A stretch of 64,000 bases of DNA. It comes from Pacificispira sp002696645. Its GTDB lineage: Bacteria > Pseudomonadota > Alphaproteobacteria > UBA8366 > Aestuariispiraceae. The notes under the pieces are model-generated. The model saw only the letters and a program-made list of their open reading frames with translations, was not told the origin of the DNA and did no database searches. The stretch is taken from positions 62,001 through 126,000 of the forward strand of contig NZ_JBLZHU010000010.1 in the NCBI RefSeq assembly GCF_048892425.1, read 5' to 3'. The translations under genes were made by a program, and so were the position numbers. Of this stretch, positions 38,975 through 49,361 are shown one piece after another. Numbering within the stretch: position 1 is the first letter of the stretch; every line of letters begins with the position of its first letter.

Positions 38975-39630
38975 TATATCTTGATATCATTTTCCAATCG
39001 TGCGCGGATCGGGGCGAAGGATTTGCGATGGTGCGGTGTGACACCCAGTGTTTTCAACCCGTCCTGATGCGCCTTTGTGCCGTAGCCCATATTCCGATCC
39101 CAGCCATAACCGGGATAGTCCCGCGCCAAGTTCCCCATTAATCTGTCACGGTGGACTTTTGCGATGATCGATGCCGCCGCGATGGATAGAGAATGACTGT
39201 CCCCTTTCACAATCAGGCGGGTCGGCAGGCACAGCCTGGGGTCTCGATTGCCATCGACAAGCGCACCCATGACCGGCACGGGTAAAGCCGATAAGGCACG
39301 TCGCATGGCCAGTAGGCTGGCTTGCAGAATGTTCAACGTATCGATTTCCGGGGCGCTGGCGGACCCAAGACCATAAGGGACGGTCGCGCATAACAAATCA
39401 TACAGCGCGTCCCGGCGCGCCGCCGTCAGTTTCTTGGAATCGTCGATCATTGATACAATTGACAGCGGCAGTCCCGCATCATCCGCCATCGGATCCGGCA
39501 GGATAACGGCACAGGCGATCACCGGCCCGGCCCAGGGACCACGACCGACCTCATCCAGGCCTGCAATGGGGCAGGGGCCGGACACACCAATATCGTCAAT
39601 CAGGGCGCGTTCAAAGGATAAATCAGGCAT
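38974..39630 (-). CDS. rnhB: Ribonuclease HII
   Basis: A 218-residue enzyme that removes ribonucleotides from DNA and RNA primers. The active-site Asp-Glu pair lies in GLDEVGRGPWAGPV; further conserved blocks are DDSKKL, VDGNRDP, KGDSHSLSIAAASIIAKVHRD and YGTKAHQ. Start ATG 39630 is where similarity begins; it overlaps the upstream antiporter gene by eight bases, so the two are coupled. Its stop is next to the GANTC cluster. Confidence 0.95.
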   Translation of the reverse strand: MPDLSFERALIDDIGVSGPCPIAGLDEVGRGPWAGPVIACAVILPDPMADDAGLPLSIVSMIDDSKKLTAARRDALYDLLCATVPYGLGSASAPEIDTLNILQASLLAMRRALSALPVPVMGALVDGNRDPRLCLPTRLIVKGDSHSLSIAAASIIAKVHRDRLMGNLARDYPGYGWDRNMGYGTKAHQDGLKTLGVTPHHRKSFAPIRARLENDIKI

Positions 39631-41206
39631 CGTCCTGATCTGGATCCGATGATGTGCGTGCAGAAGGTTGTACCGTCTTTGCAGGGCTGGCCTTGTTATC
39701 GGATTTTGTTTTTGTCGTTTTTGATGTTGTTGAACTTGGTCGAGACGCCTTTGCTTTGGCTGCGCCCTGCGGTGATGTTTTTTTGTTCGCAGGCAGGGTT
39801 TCATCCATTTCTGCATCGGCAATGACAGTGGTGGCAGCGCCATCTATGGTGCCGCCAATGCGATTTTGCGCATCACCGGCATCCAACTTTTTACCAACTT
39901 CCCGCCGCAGTTTTTCCAGCCGCAATTGAGTCCAGGTCGCAACTTGGAACGCCCCGCTATAACAGGCCTTAGAGGCTTGTTTGGTGACCTGCCATTCGCG
40001 GAAATAGGCGAAGCGGAAGAGGCCGCTAAGGCTAGAGATGCGGCTGGCGGCACGATGTTTGATTCGACGGTTCAGGTCGAACATGAAGGGGCTGACAATC
40101 AAAGAAATCACCGTCAACGCGACGATCATCTTGTGGATTTCGTCGCTGATTACAGCAACGGACGAGGCCAGCGCCGCCATGACAAAGGAAAACTCCCCCA
40201 ATTGTCCGATGACCAGAGAAACGGAAAAGGCGGTCTGCCAGCTTTGCCCCTGTAGCCTCAGGATCAGAACATTCAGGGCTGTCTTGAAGATGATCACAAA
40301 CAGCAACAGGCTCAGGATAAGCCAGATATTATCCCAAACGAAGGGCAGATCGATCAACAGGCCGATGGACAGAAAGAAGACCATGATCAGGATGGCTTGA
40401 ATCGGTCCTGCATTCTCATGCACTTCTTGTCGCTGCGCACTGTTACCGACAATAAGGCCAGCCAGAAAAGCCCCAAAGGCGGGCGACAGGCCAATGACCC
40501 CGGCAATTGTTGCGAAGCCGAAACAAAAGGTCAGCGCCGCCAGTGGCTTTAGATCTGAATTGGGGCTGACAATCTTGTGGAAAGGCAGGTTCACCTTGGA
40601 TCGCCGCGTCAGAAAAAGAATGATTGCCAGCAGTATCCCGATGGAAAGCGATACTTCCACAATCATGTGGATCAAACCGCCTTCCTTCTGAGCGGACATA
40701 TTGGAGATCACAACCAGCATGGGGGCGACCGCCAGATCCTGGGCAATCAGGATGCCGACTGTCAGGCGCCCGGTATTGTTGCGCAACTCCCCGGTTTCTT
40801 CCAAAACCTTTACCGCAACGGCGGTGGAAGACAATGCAAGGCAGAAACCAAACAATATGGCCCATTCAACCGGCCATTCAAACAACCCACCCAGGATGTA
40901 TAGTGCACCCACGGACAAGCCGATCTGGGCCAGGGCCGAGATGATGGCAACCTTCCAGATTGTGCGAAAGCTGCGCAGGCTGAGTTCCATGCCGATGAAG
41001 AACAGCAGCATGATCACGCCCAATTGGGCCAATAAATCGATGGTTTCGCGGTTTTCTACAAGCGACAGACCGTTTGGCCCCAGGATCAAACCAGCAAAAA
41101 TATAACCGATGATGGCTGGTTGGCGCAGGCGCACCATGGCCATGCCACACAGCATGGCGGCAACGGCCACAATTGCAATTCCGGTGATATCAGAAATTCC
41201 GTGCAT
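39623..41206 (-). CDS. CPA2-family cation:proton antiporter (KefB/YbaL type)
   Basis: A 527-residue membrane protein. About 12 helices fill residues 5-385 (RQPAIIGYIFAGLILGPNGL, LLFFIGMELSLRSF, LALSSTAVAVKVLEETGELR, SPAFGAFLAGLIVGNS, VIGQLGEFSFVMA). The expected catalytic region around QDLAVAPMLV is present. The cytoplasmic end lacks a TrkA-N domain and is instead a 130-residue low-complexity Lys/Thr/Ser-rich tail (SSTTSKTTKTKSDNKA). Likely exchanges K+ or Na+ for protons. Confidence 0.88.
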   Translation of the reverse strand: MHGISDITGIAIVAVAAMLCGMAMVRLRQPAIIGYIFAGLILGPNGLSLVENRETIDLLAQLGVIMLLFFIGMELSLRSFRTIWKVAIISALAQIGLSVGALYILGGLFEWPVEWAILFGFCLALSSTAVAVKVLEETGELRNNTGRLTVGILIAQDLAVAPMLVVISNMSAQKEGGLIHMIVEVSLSIGILLAIILFLTRRSKVNLPFHKIVSPNSDLKPLAALTFCFGFATIAGVIGLSPAFGAFLAGLIVGNSAQRQEVHENAGPIQAILIMVFFLSIGLLIDLPFVWDNIWLILSLLLFVIIFKTALNVLILRLQGQSWQTAFSVSLVIGQLGEFSFVMAALASSVAVISDEIHKMIVALTVISLIVSPFMFDLNRRIKHRAASRISSLSGLFRFAYFREWQVTKQASKACYSGAFQVATWTQLRLEKLRREVGKKLDAGDAQNRIGGTIDGAATTVIADAEMDETLPANKKTSPQGAAKAKASRPSSTTSKTTKTKSDNKASPAKTVQPSARTSSDPDQDDA

Positions 41207-41254
41207 AATGTCTCAGCTTAGCACGCTTTTACTGAGGCGATAGCGTTAAATCCT

Positions 41255-41431
41255 TCAATCCACGAGCTTTTTTCCATCCAGCTGATGCGACTCGCGGGCC
41301 TTCTTTGCGGCGTCCTGACCTCGGGTCTTTGTCGATATGCCATGTTTTGCCCGGTTTGCATCTGCTGTCGCTTCTTTATGAGCACGGGCTTTTTGTTTGC
41401 GGGCGGTTCTCAAGTTAACGATATCAGCCAT
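41255..41431 (-). CDS. DUF4169 small basic protein
   Basis: A 58-residue, highly charged protein starting MADIVNLRTARKQKARAHKE, the standard start of DUF4169 in alphaproteobacteria. AAGGG precedes ATG 41431. No hydrophobic stretch. Function unknown. Confidence 0.85.
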   Translation of the reverse strand: MADIVNLRTARKQKARAHKEATADANRAKHGISTKTRGQDAAKKARESHQLDGKKLVD

Positions 41432-41545
41432 TGAATGCCCTTTTTTATCCATTGGTCACAGGCTTAGTTTAATCGCTTCCTATTGACCACGTCTAGGCAG
41501 ACCTGCGAAAGGTATTGCGGTTTGGGTAAAGGGGGCCTTTGGTAA

Positions 41546-44206
41546 ATGGCGGAGAGTGCAGATACGCCACAGCGCGGTCAAAGCAGGCGCAGGGGTCGCA
41601 TCAGGCTGTGGTTGGCCGGTGCGATTGTCGTGGCAGTCATTGCGGTGCTGTGGGCCGGGCCGCGCTTTGTTGATTGGAGCCCCTATAAAGCGGATGTTGC
41701 ATCCTTGATTTCGAAACAATTGGGGGTGACGGTCGTTTTGCGGGGCGGATTACAGATTGAGTTACTGCCCCAACCGCGCATTACCGCCGCCGATATCGCT
41801 ATTACCGGCGAGTCTGTAACCGGGGCGATCCGATGGTTGCGCGGTAGCTTAAATCTCCGCGCCTTGCTGTTTGGTCGATTGATTCCAGAGGATTTAGAAC
41901 TGGTCGAGGCCGATCTGGAATTTCCCCTGCGTCTTGCCGCGACCGGGCGGTATGATGGCGCAACCTCCGTTGTTATTGAGGAAGGGCGTCTGCGGTTCCA
42001 GGATGGGCCCGATTGGCTGCCCGATCAGTTGGAGGCAGTGAATGGGCGCTTAACGCTTGGCGCAGATACGAAGACCGCCCCCAACCGGCTTTATGCCTTT
42101 GATGGTGAAGCGCGGGTTCTGAATGAACCGTTGGGGGTTTCGGTGGAAGGTCGCATGGATGGCGCGGTCAGCCTGTCGGTTGGGCATGGCCCCAGCGCCA
42201 GCGATCTGGCAATCCAGGGGCGCCCGACGGAAAATGGTGGGTGGTCGGGCAAGGCAACCCTGGTGCTGGAAGAAGTTGGCTTTTTGTCTACCCTGAAGGC
42301 GGATGCGATCACCCGTCTGTTGGGGGAAGGAGCCGCAACACTGGATACCCGCATCGACTCCAGCGCTGATAATGTCCTAAGCATCACCCTGGAGAATGTG
42401 CAAAGCAGTCAAGTGACCGGGGCCGGCACTGTGACGCTGGTTTCCGGGTCACGACCGGCCCTGGACATCAAGCTGGATCTGTCCCGGGTAGATATGACAG
42501 GGCTGGACCCGGCACAGGCTGGTACCTATGGCAGCCATTTAATCACTGATTTCATGCAGGGCGTTCGTTTGTTTTCAGGTGTGGATATCACCAGCCTTAT
42601 TCGGGCAAGATCCATAGCCTTTCAGGATCAGACCCTGCGTCAGGCGACAGTGTCTTTTGCATCGGGTGGCGGAATTGCGGTTGTTGATCGTGCCAGTATC
42701 GCGCTGCCGGGTGATGCGGATCTCAGTGTGCTGGGCACGTTCGAGGCACAAGAAGACGCCTGGCAGTTCGAAGGGGAGGCCGGCCTGGTCGCCCGCGATA
42801 TTCGCCCTGTTCTGGCATGGCGGGTGCCGGAACTAACACCGCTTTTGGATACCCTGCCGCCGGATCGGTTCAGTGCCGTCGATGCGACCGCCAAGATGTT
42901 GATTTCAAATGGTGGCTTTGAATTGACGGAAATTAAGGGGCGCCTGGACGATACCGTTTGGGCAGGTGCAGTATCGGTTTCCCGGGTCGGGGATGGCCCA
43001 TCAGTGCAAGCAGTCTTGCAGGGGGACGCCCTGAATTTAGATCGTTACGGGGCGTCCGGAACGGGGGTCGATGCGATATCTCAGATTTTGGCGCTGTTGG
43101 GACGTGGCCCGCAAAGCGTCACCCTGTATCTGGACCGTGTGATCTTCAACAGTGTTCCCGCAACCGGCATCACGCTGGATCTGCGCAGCAATCAACAGGA
43201 TATCGATGGCATTGAAGGGGCTCTGGCGATCGCGGATCTGGCCGGGGCACAGGTTATGGGACAGATTTCCCTGAATGCGGCGCAGGCGGGTCAAGCGCAG
43301 CTGGCGGCGGAAATTCCTGCGCTGGATCGCATTTTAGGGGCCTTTGGCGTCGCGGCGCGCCGTGCGGCCGGTTTTGCCTCCTTCGGACAAACATCGGTGA
43401 CACTGGACCTTTCCCTGGCTCCAGAACGGGGCGTCGGATATGCCTTTGAGGCCATGGGCACGGGCGGTGACGCGCGGGTGAACGGTGTCTATACGCCGGG
43501 CTTAGTCCCCAGGCTGACGATCAGTGATGGCAGTTTCAATGGCAGCATAGGAGGGTATGATCTGACCCTGTTTGATTTGGCTGCCGGATGCGATGGCGAT
43601 GGCGGCGGTGGTTTTATGTGCAAAAGTGCTAGCGCCGCAATGCCGGGATTGAGGGTAACCGGCGACGTGACCGCCGCACGCACAACCGATGCGGTTGATG
43701 TGACAGTGGCGTTGCAAGAAAGCATGGTGGATTTGGGCCTGTTTTCGGCGCGGGCAGGGTTGCCGCTGGTGCCCGATGGGTCCGCGATCCTGACAGGGGA
43801 TCTGGTTGGAACGGGCGCGGCGCTGGATGCCGCCATTGCGACCCTGTCGGGGACCATCGATGTGACCGGTACGGCATCCCTTGTGCTGCGGTCCCGTGGG
43901 GGTGGACAGATCGGCAATGTGGGCCGTCTGCGGCGCTATATTCGGCAGGCCTTTGGTCAGCCTGGCCTGTTGAACGGACAGATTGTCCTGGCACCGGACG
44001 GGCTGAGCACAAATCTGAGATTGCAGGGGAATGATGGGGTATTTGCCGAAGGGCAGGCCAGACTGTCCCTCGGACTGGAAACCCTGAATGCCTCCATGAA
44101 AGTCAACAACCCGAAGGAGACCGGGGCCCTGTTATCGCTTACTGCCACTGGGGAAGTCGGTGCCCCCAGTGTGCGCCTGAAAGGATCATGGCTGCGCGCC
44201 CAGTGA
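41546..44206 (+). CDS. AsmA-family protein
   Basis: An 886-residue protein. One N-terminal helix (LWLAGAIVVAVIAVLWAG, residues about 21-38) anchors it in the inner membrane; the rest is periplasmic and rich in beta strands. The N-terminal AsmA signature is PRFVDWSPYKADVASLISKQ followed by LLPQPRITAADIAI. The AsmA C-terminal block is at residues about 760-880 (FGQPGLLNGQIVLAPDGLS, GQARLSLGLETLNASMKVN). AsmA-like proteins are thought to bridge the periplasm in lipid transport or outer-membrane assembly. Its end overlaps the convergent TetR gene by 21 bases. Confidence 0.88.
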   Translation: MAESADTPQRGQSRRRGRIRLWLAGAIVVAVIAVLWAGPRFVDWSPYKADVASLISKQLGVTVVLRGGLQIELLPQPRITAADIAITGESVTGAIRWLRGSLNLRALLFGRLIPEDLELVEADLEFPLRLAATGRYDGATSVVIEEGRLRFQDGPDWLPDQLEAVNGRLTLGADTKTAPNRLYAFDGEARVLNEPLGVSVEGRMDGAVSLSVGHGPSASDLAIQGRPTENGGWSGKATLVLEEVGFLSTLKADAITRLLGEGAATLDTRIDSSADNVLSITLENVQSSQVTGAGTVTLVSGSRPALDIKLDLSRVDMTGLDPAQAGTYGSHLITDFMQGVRLFSGVDITSLIRARSIAFQDQTLRQATVSFASGGGIAVVDRASIALPGDADLSVLGTFEAQEDAWQFEGEAGLVARDIRPVLAWRVPELTPLLDTLPPDRFSAVDATAKMLISNGGFELTEIKGRLDDTVWAGAVSVSRVGDGPSVQAVLQGDALNLDRYGASGTGVDAISQILALLGRGPQSVTLYLDRVIFNSVPATGITLDLRSNQQDIDGIEGALAIADLAGAQVMGQISLNAAQAGQAQLAAEIPALDRILGAFGVAARRAAGFASFGQTSVTLDLSLAPERGVGYAFEAMGTGGDARVNGVYTPGLVPRLTISDGSFNGSIGGYDLTLFDLAAGCDGDGGGGFMCKSASAAMPGLRVTGDVTAARTTDAVDVTVALQESMVDLGLFSARAGLPLVPDGSAILTGDLVGTGAALDAAIATLSGTIDVTGTASLVLRSRGGGQIGNVGRLRRYIRQAFGQPGLLNGQIVLAPDGLSTNLRLQGNDGVFAEGQARLSLGLETLNASMKVNNPKETGALLSLTATGEVGAPSVRLKGSWLRAQ

Positions 44207-44827
44207 TGGGTCGGCCTCTACATCATTGGGCGACGCCCGGCGGTGGGGGCTTGATTGCATCCATGTCGCAAGGCGCTCCGCCTGGCCCAGCGCTTTGTCC
44301 AGGGCTTTCATCGTCTTTGCCAGGTCGTCGCTGTCATCCTTTTCCCAGATCCGCAGGCAGTGCAGCCAGACGACACACAAGCCTTTAATCCGCATGGCCC
44401 CGCGCAGTCCGTCGGCGGACGTTCCTGCAGCCTCAAGATACCAGCCCAATGCCGTCATGCCATGGGGGGCAAGGCATAGCAGGGCAGCGGGGTCTCGTCC
44501 CACGTCCTGCAGTATCGCCCGCAGGGCGGGGCGATAGGGGGTCAGCGCATCGAAGCGCCGCATTAACAGGTCGAACAGACGGTCGCGCACGGTCTCCTCT
44601 GGTCCGAAACCGGCATCCTCGCCCAGGACATCTGCGTCCAGGCGGCGCAGGAACAGTTTCAGGATATCCAGCTTATTGGCGACACGTTGGCGCAATGCGC
44701 CCAAATCCATCTCGGCGCGGTCTGCGATGTCCTGCAATCGAACGGCCGCATAGCCGCGTTCTGAAAACAGCGCCATTGCCGCCTCAATAAGGGCAGCGTC
44801 CAAGTCTCTTTCCGTTTTCTGTACCAT
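44186..44827 (-). CDS. TetR-family regulator
   Basis: A 213-residue regulator. The helix-turn-helix is at residues about 10-55 (IEAAMALFSERGYAAVRLQD, IADRAEMDLGALRQRVANKL). The ligand domain contains YRPALRAILQDVGRDPAALL, reminiscent of COQ9-like TetR proteins. AGGAAAG precedes ATG 44827; an upstream ATG at 44848 has no such site. Target unknown; it is divergent from the structured repeat element and the HutD-family gene. Confidence 0.82.
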   Translation of the reverse strand: MVQKTERDLDAALIEAAMALFSERGYAAVRLQDIADRAEMDLGALRQRVANKLDILKLFLRRLDADVLGEDAGFGPEETVRDRLFDLLMRRFDALTPYRPALRAILQDVGRDPAALLCLAPHGMTALGWYLEAAGTSADGLRGAMRIKGLCVVWLHCLRIWEKDDSDDLAKTMKALDKALGQAERLATWMQSSPHRRASPNDVEADPSLGAQP

Positions 44828-44920
44828 GCCGATCTTTCCTGGTTTCATTGCTTGAAGTGGGGCCTGTTGTCTGTGAAGGCAAGGGTTCGATTTTCATTAC
44901 AAATTGTGACAAACCCTGTG

Positions 44921-45186
44921 CTAGTGTGGTGCGCGGTTATTTGGGATCGACTAGGACGCTGTTTGCGGTGCTCCGGTTAGGAGCGTTTCGCGAAGCGATG
45001 CCGGGCATCGCAAGCGGAAGGCGACGCGGCCCGAAGCGCCGCAAACAGCGCCTTTGGTCCCTTTATCGGCCCGTCGGACGGCGTCGAGAGCGTTTGACGA
45101 TGAACCACATCGCCTGCACGCTCTCTTCTAGCCGACAGGCCGATAAAGGGATCCTGGTGATTCCAAATAACCGCGCACCACACTAG
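44921..45186. repeat. 266-bp element with terminal inverted repeats and two internal stem-loops (MITE-like)
   Basis: The ends 44921-44946 and 45161-45186 are complementary at 25 of 26 positions and both start with CTAG. Inside lie two further long stems: 44954-44971 with 45035-45052 (CGCTGTTTGCGG core) and 45056-45077 with 45132-45154 (CCCTTTATCGGCC core), each with smaller hairpins in its loop. A single strand would fold as a three-way junction. No protein-like frame is present. It lies directly upstream of the HutD-family gene and could be a non-autonomous mobile element or a structured RNA. Confidence 0.8.
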
Positions 45187-45196
45187 GGTCTCGCGC

Positions 45197-45748
45197 ATGA
45201 AAATATTCAAAGCGCAGGATTATAAGGAAACACCATGGAAAAATGGTGGCGGGATCACGCGGGAAATCGCCCTTAAGGAAGATGAGGACGGTTTTTTGTG
45301 GCGGCTGAGCATTGCCGACGTCCGCACGGACGGCCCGTTTTCCAGCTTTCCGGACCGGCATCGGATTTTAACCGTGGTTGCAGGTATCGGGATGCGGCTG
45401 AAAGATCGCCAGACAGGCGCTGTGATTGAGGCATTGCCCCAAAGGCCGATTGATTTTCGCGGCGATCAGGGAATCGACAGTGAATTGCTGGCAGGTCCCA
45501 TCCAGGATTTCAACGTTATGTTCGATCCCCTGCGCGTGAAGGCGGAGGTCCGGGTTCTGCGCGATGATACGGCGCTGTCACCGCCCGAAGGTCTGAATGC
45601 GGTATATTGTCTTTCCGGGGCAGGGAAACTGGATCAGCAGGAGATACGCGCCGGGGAAACCGCAATTTGGGATACGGGGCCTGGCCTGGCGCTGGCGGTG
45701 CCGGGTGACACAGCGATACTTTCCATCCACCTCGCCATCGTCGGATAA
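45197..45748 (+). CDS. HutD/Ves family protein
   Basis: A 183-residue cupin-like protein of the HutD family. Blocks are YKETPWKNGGGITREIAL, WRLSIADVRTDGPFSSFPD and PIQDFNVMFDP. HutD is often encoded with histidine-utilisation genes and may limit that pathway, but no hut gene is nearby. The start ATG lies 11 bases after the structured repeat element, so any leader of its mRNA may include that structure. Confidence 0.88.
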   Translation: MKIFKAQDYKETPWKNGGGITREIALKEDEDGFLWRLSIADVRTDGPFSSFPDRHRILTVVAGIGMRLKDRQTGAVIEALPQRPIDFRGDQGIDSELLAGPIQDFNVMFDPLRVKAEVRVLRDDTALSPPEGLNAVYCLSGAGKLDQQEIRAGETAIWDTGPGLALAVPGDTAILSIHLAIVG

Positions 45749-45750
45749 GA

Positions 45751-45784
45751 AAAAGGGCGGCGCTCCCGCAGGAGGCCGCCCTTT
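45751..45784. terminator. Bidirectional terminator between the HutD-family gene and groL
   Basis: The stem GGGCGGC/GCCGCCC with an inner CTCC/GGAG pairing has AAAAA on its left and TTTCT on its right. It can stop both convergent transcripts, and on the minus strand it ends groESL with a run of five T. Confidence 0.88.
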
Positions 45785-45815
45785 CTGATCTCAGCGCGGG
45801 GCTGAGCGGGGATGG

Positions 45816-47474
<1,659 letters not shown>

Positions 47475-47551
47475 AGTCGCTACTCCATTTGTCGTGTTTT
47501 AATGTGGCAGTAACGGGATTATGGAAGACCCCGAAAAGGCAGCCTTCGCTT

Positions 47552-47866
47552 TTAAGCGGCTTTCTTGGACGCAGCCTTCGTTTCAATCACGCCCAGAATG
47601 TCACTTTCCTTCATGATCAACAGGTCTTCCCCGTCGATCTTTACTTCCGTACCGGACCATTTTCCGAACAACACCTGGTCGCCCGCCTTCACATCCAGGG
47701 TACGGACGCTGCCGTCTTCCTGAATCTGGCCATTACCAACGGCAATGACTTCGCCTTGCATCGGCTTTTCCTTGGCGGTTTCGGGGATGATGATGCCCCC
47801 AGCGGTTTTGGTGTCTTCTTCTACGCGGCGCACAACAACGCGGTCGTGCAGGGGACGGAATGCCAT
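47552..47866 (-). CDS. groS: 10-kDa co-chaperonin GroES
   Basis: A 104-residue co-chaperonin. Blocks are FRPLHDRVVVRRVEEDTKTA, GGIIIPETAKEKPMQGEV and the C-terminal GEDLLIMKESDILGVIE. GAGGAGG lies ahead of the start codon. The CIRCE operator is 51 bases upstream. Confidence 0.99.
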   Translation of the reverse strand: MAFRPLHDRVVVRRVEEDTKTAGGIIIPETAKEKPMQGEVIAVGNGQIQEDGSVRTLDVKAGDQVLFGKWSGTEVKIDGEDLLIMKESDILGVIETKAASKKAA

Positions 47867-47916
47867 GATTGAACCTCCTCAATTTTAGACAAAGGTTTGT
47901 CACGCTGTAATTAAGG

Positions 47917-47943
47917 TTGGCACTCTTGGCATGAGAGTGCCAA
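47917..47943 (-). promoter_or_regulatory. CIRCE operator (HrcA binding site)
   Basis: A perfect 9-bp inverted repeat TTGGCACTC/GAGTGCCAA separated by nine bases, the CIRCE architecture, in the groES leader. It predicts heat-shock control by an HrcA repressor encoded elsewhere. Confidence 0.95.
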
Positions 47944-48185
47944 CCCTCGTCCGGTGGATGTATTAAAATCGGTCAAAATTTTCAAGAGGGAGTTTTGATT
48001 TTTATCAGCGCTCTCGGTTAATTGCTGCTAATGCACTGAATTATAACATTTTTATTGCAGTGCAAAGAAAATCAGTGGCAGACTTTCACCTCAAGGGATG
48101 CGTCTGTGACCACTGAGAATCGACCCGACGATTGGTCCTGGGCGCTCTCCGCAATGTGTTGCTCTTGCTGTTAAGGAGATTGTTT
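47944..48185. other. Intergenic region between groES and usg
   Basis: It holds the divergent promoters of groESL and usg. An AT-rich stretch (about 47964-48060) is followed by GC-richer sequence. Apart from AAGGAG ahead of usg, no specific signal could be fixed. Confidence 0.4.
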
Positions 48186-48506
48186 ATGACTCAGTCTTTT
48201 TCAACCCCTCGTTCCTCGGCTTATGACGCATCAGAGGTGCCACAGGATGGCCTGTCACAACAGTTAAAGGGCTATCGTCTCGCCACAGCAGAGATTATCT
48301 ATCACATGCCGGACCACCCTGCAGTTTTGCAATCCTTTCTGTGGCAACACCTGGATATCGCCCCTAAATATCCGGAATTACATAAATTCCTGGATTTCTG
48401 GGTAGAGGAAATAGAAGGTTCGCTACATTCTGTCCATGTGGCGCGGTATGATCTGGTGACACCGGGCAACAGCCGGCATGTCGATGCCTGGATGCGGTTG
48501 CACTGA
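48186..48506 (+). CDS. usg: Usg family protein
   Basis: A 106-residue protein of the alphaproteobacterial Usg family. Signature blocks are LSQQLKGYRLATAEIIYHMP, DHPAVLQSFLWQHLDIAPKY, PELHKFLDFWVEEIEGSLHS and VHVARYDL. AAGGAG precedes ATG 48186. The name comes from a gene upstream of trpF in other species; its function is unknown. It is convergent with the amidotransferase gene (7-base gap). Confidence 0.85.
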   Translation: MTQSFSTPRSSAYDASEVPQDGLSQQLKGYRLATAEIIYHMPDHPAVLQSFLWQHLDIAPKYPELHKFLDFWVEEIEGSLHSVHVARYDLVTPGNSRHVDAWMRLH

Positions 48507-48513
48507 ATGTGCT

Positions 48514-49287
48514 CTAAAGGGTGAGTGGTTCCGTCACCATGCGGCCGTCTTGATAGATGCTGAGCACGTGCTGGGTTGGGACGGCGGTCCAGCGGGCGCG
48601 GTCGGTGTCCAAAGGTTCTGATACAACGGTTAACGCGCCTGAGCCTGAACCTGTATGGTACAGGGTCGGCGCATGGGGATCGCTGGAATAGCGGAAGGCG
48701 ATCAATCGAGTGCCGTCGGACAGGGCGGCGGTGAAGCGCAAGGGGTCTTCGACCTCTGCGGCGATCATTTCCCGTTCCACTAAAGACAGGCTCTCTCGCA
48801 TCGCGCTGATCGGGTCGTCGTCCAATCCAAGGGACAAGGCCAGCAGAAAAATCAATTCGGAATCCGTGGTGCCCTGGCGACCGCAATACAGCGAATCCGG
48901 TAGCATCTGCTCCAGTTTGCGCCGGATCTTCGCATAGCCGCCGATCTGACCATTATGCATGAACAGCCATCGTCCATGGGTGAAGGGGTGGCAGTTGGAC
49001 CGCGTCGTCGATGTACCTGTGGACGCCCGGACATGGGCAAAGAACAGGCGGGACCGAATCTGTGCGGAGAGATGCTTTAAGTTATCATCGTTCCAGGCGG
49101 GCAGGATTTCGCGGTACAGGCCCGGCTCTGGCCGCTCCCCATACCAGCCGATGCCAAAGCCATCACCATTGGTTTCGGATTTCGCCTCGGCTGCATGCAG
49201 GCTTTGATGAATCAGGGAATGATCCGGTTTGGTGACCAGTTCTTCCATGAACAGGGGTGGACCCCAATAGGCAAGCCATCGGCACAT
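48514..49287 (-). CDS. Class II glutamine amidotransferase (EgtC/YafJ type)
   Basis: A 257-residue Ntn hydrolase. Catalytic Cys2 follows the initiator Met (MCRWLAYWG). Glutaminase-pocket blocks are GDGFGIGWYG, FFAHVRASTG, NCHPFTHGRWLFMHNGQIGG and TTDSELIF. No second domain is present. Members act in ergothioneine synthesis (EgtC) or on unknown substrates; no egtB or egtD is nearby, so the role is open. Confidence 0.88.
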   Translation of the reverse strand: MCRWLAYWGPPLFMEELVTKPDHSLIHQSLHAAEAKSETNGDGFGIGWYGERPEPGLYREILPAWNDDNLKHLSAQIRSRLFFAHVRASTGTSTTRSNCHPFTHGRWLFMHNGQIGGYAKIRRKLEQMLPDSLYCGRQGTTDSELIFLLALSLGLDDDPISAMRESLSLVEREMIAAEVEDPLRFTAALSDGTRLIAFRYSSDPHAPTLYHTGSGSGALTVVSEPLDTDRARWTAVPTQHVLSIYQDGRMVTEPLTL

Positions 49288-49361
49288 AACAAACGACCAC
49301 AGTCTTCATTCGCGGTTACGATGGGTTCAATACAGCCTGCGTTGCCCTATTCTGCAAGGCT

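Noticed and set aside
44848..45186. 112-codon frame across the structured element
   Set aside because: It runs through the inverted repeats, has no ribosome binding site, and its translation mirrors the palindromes.
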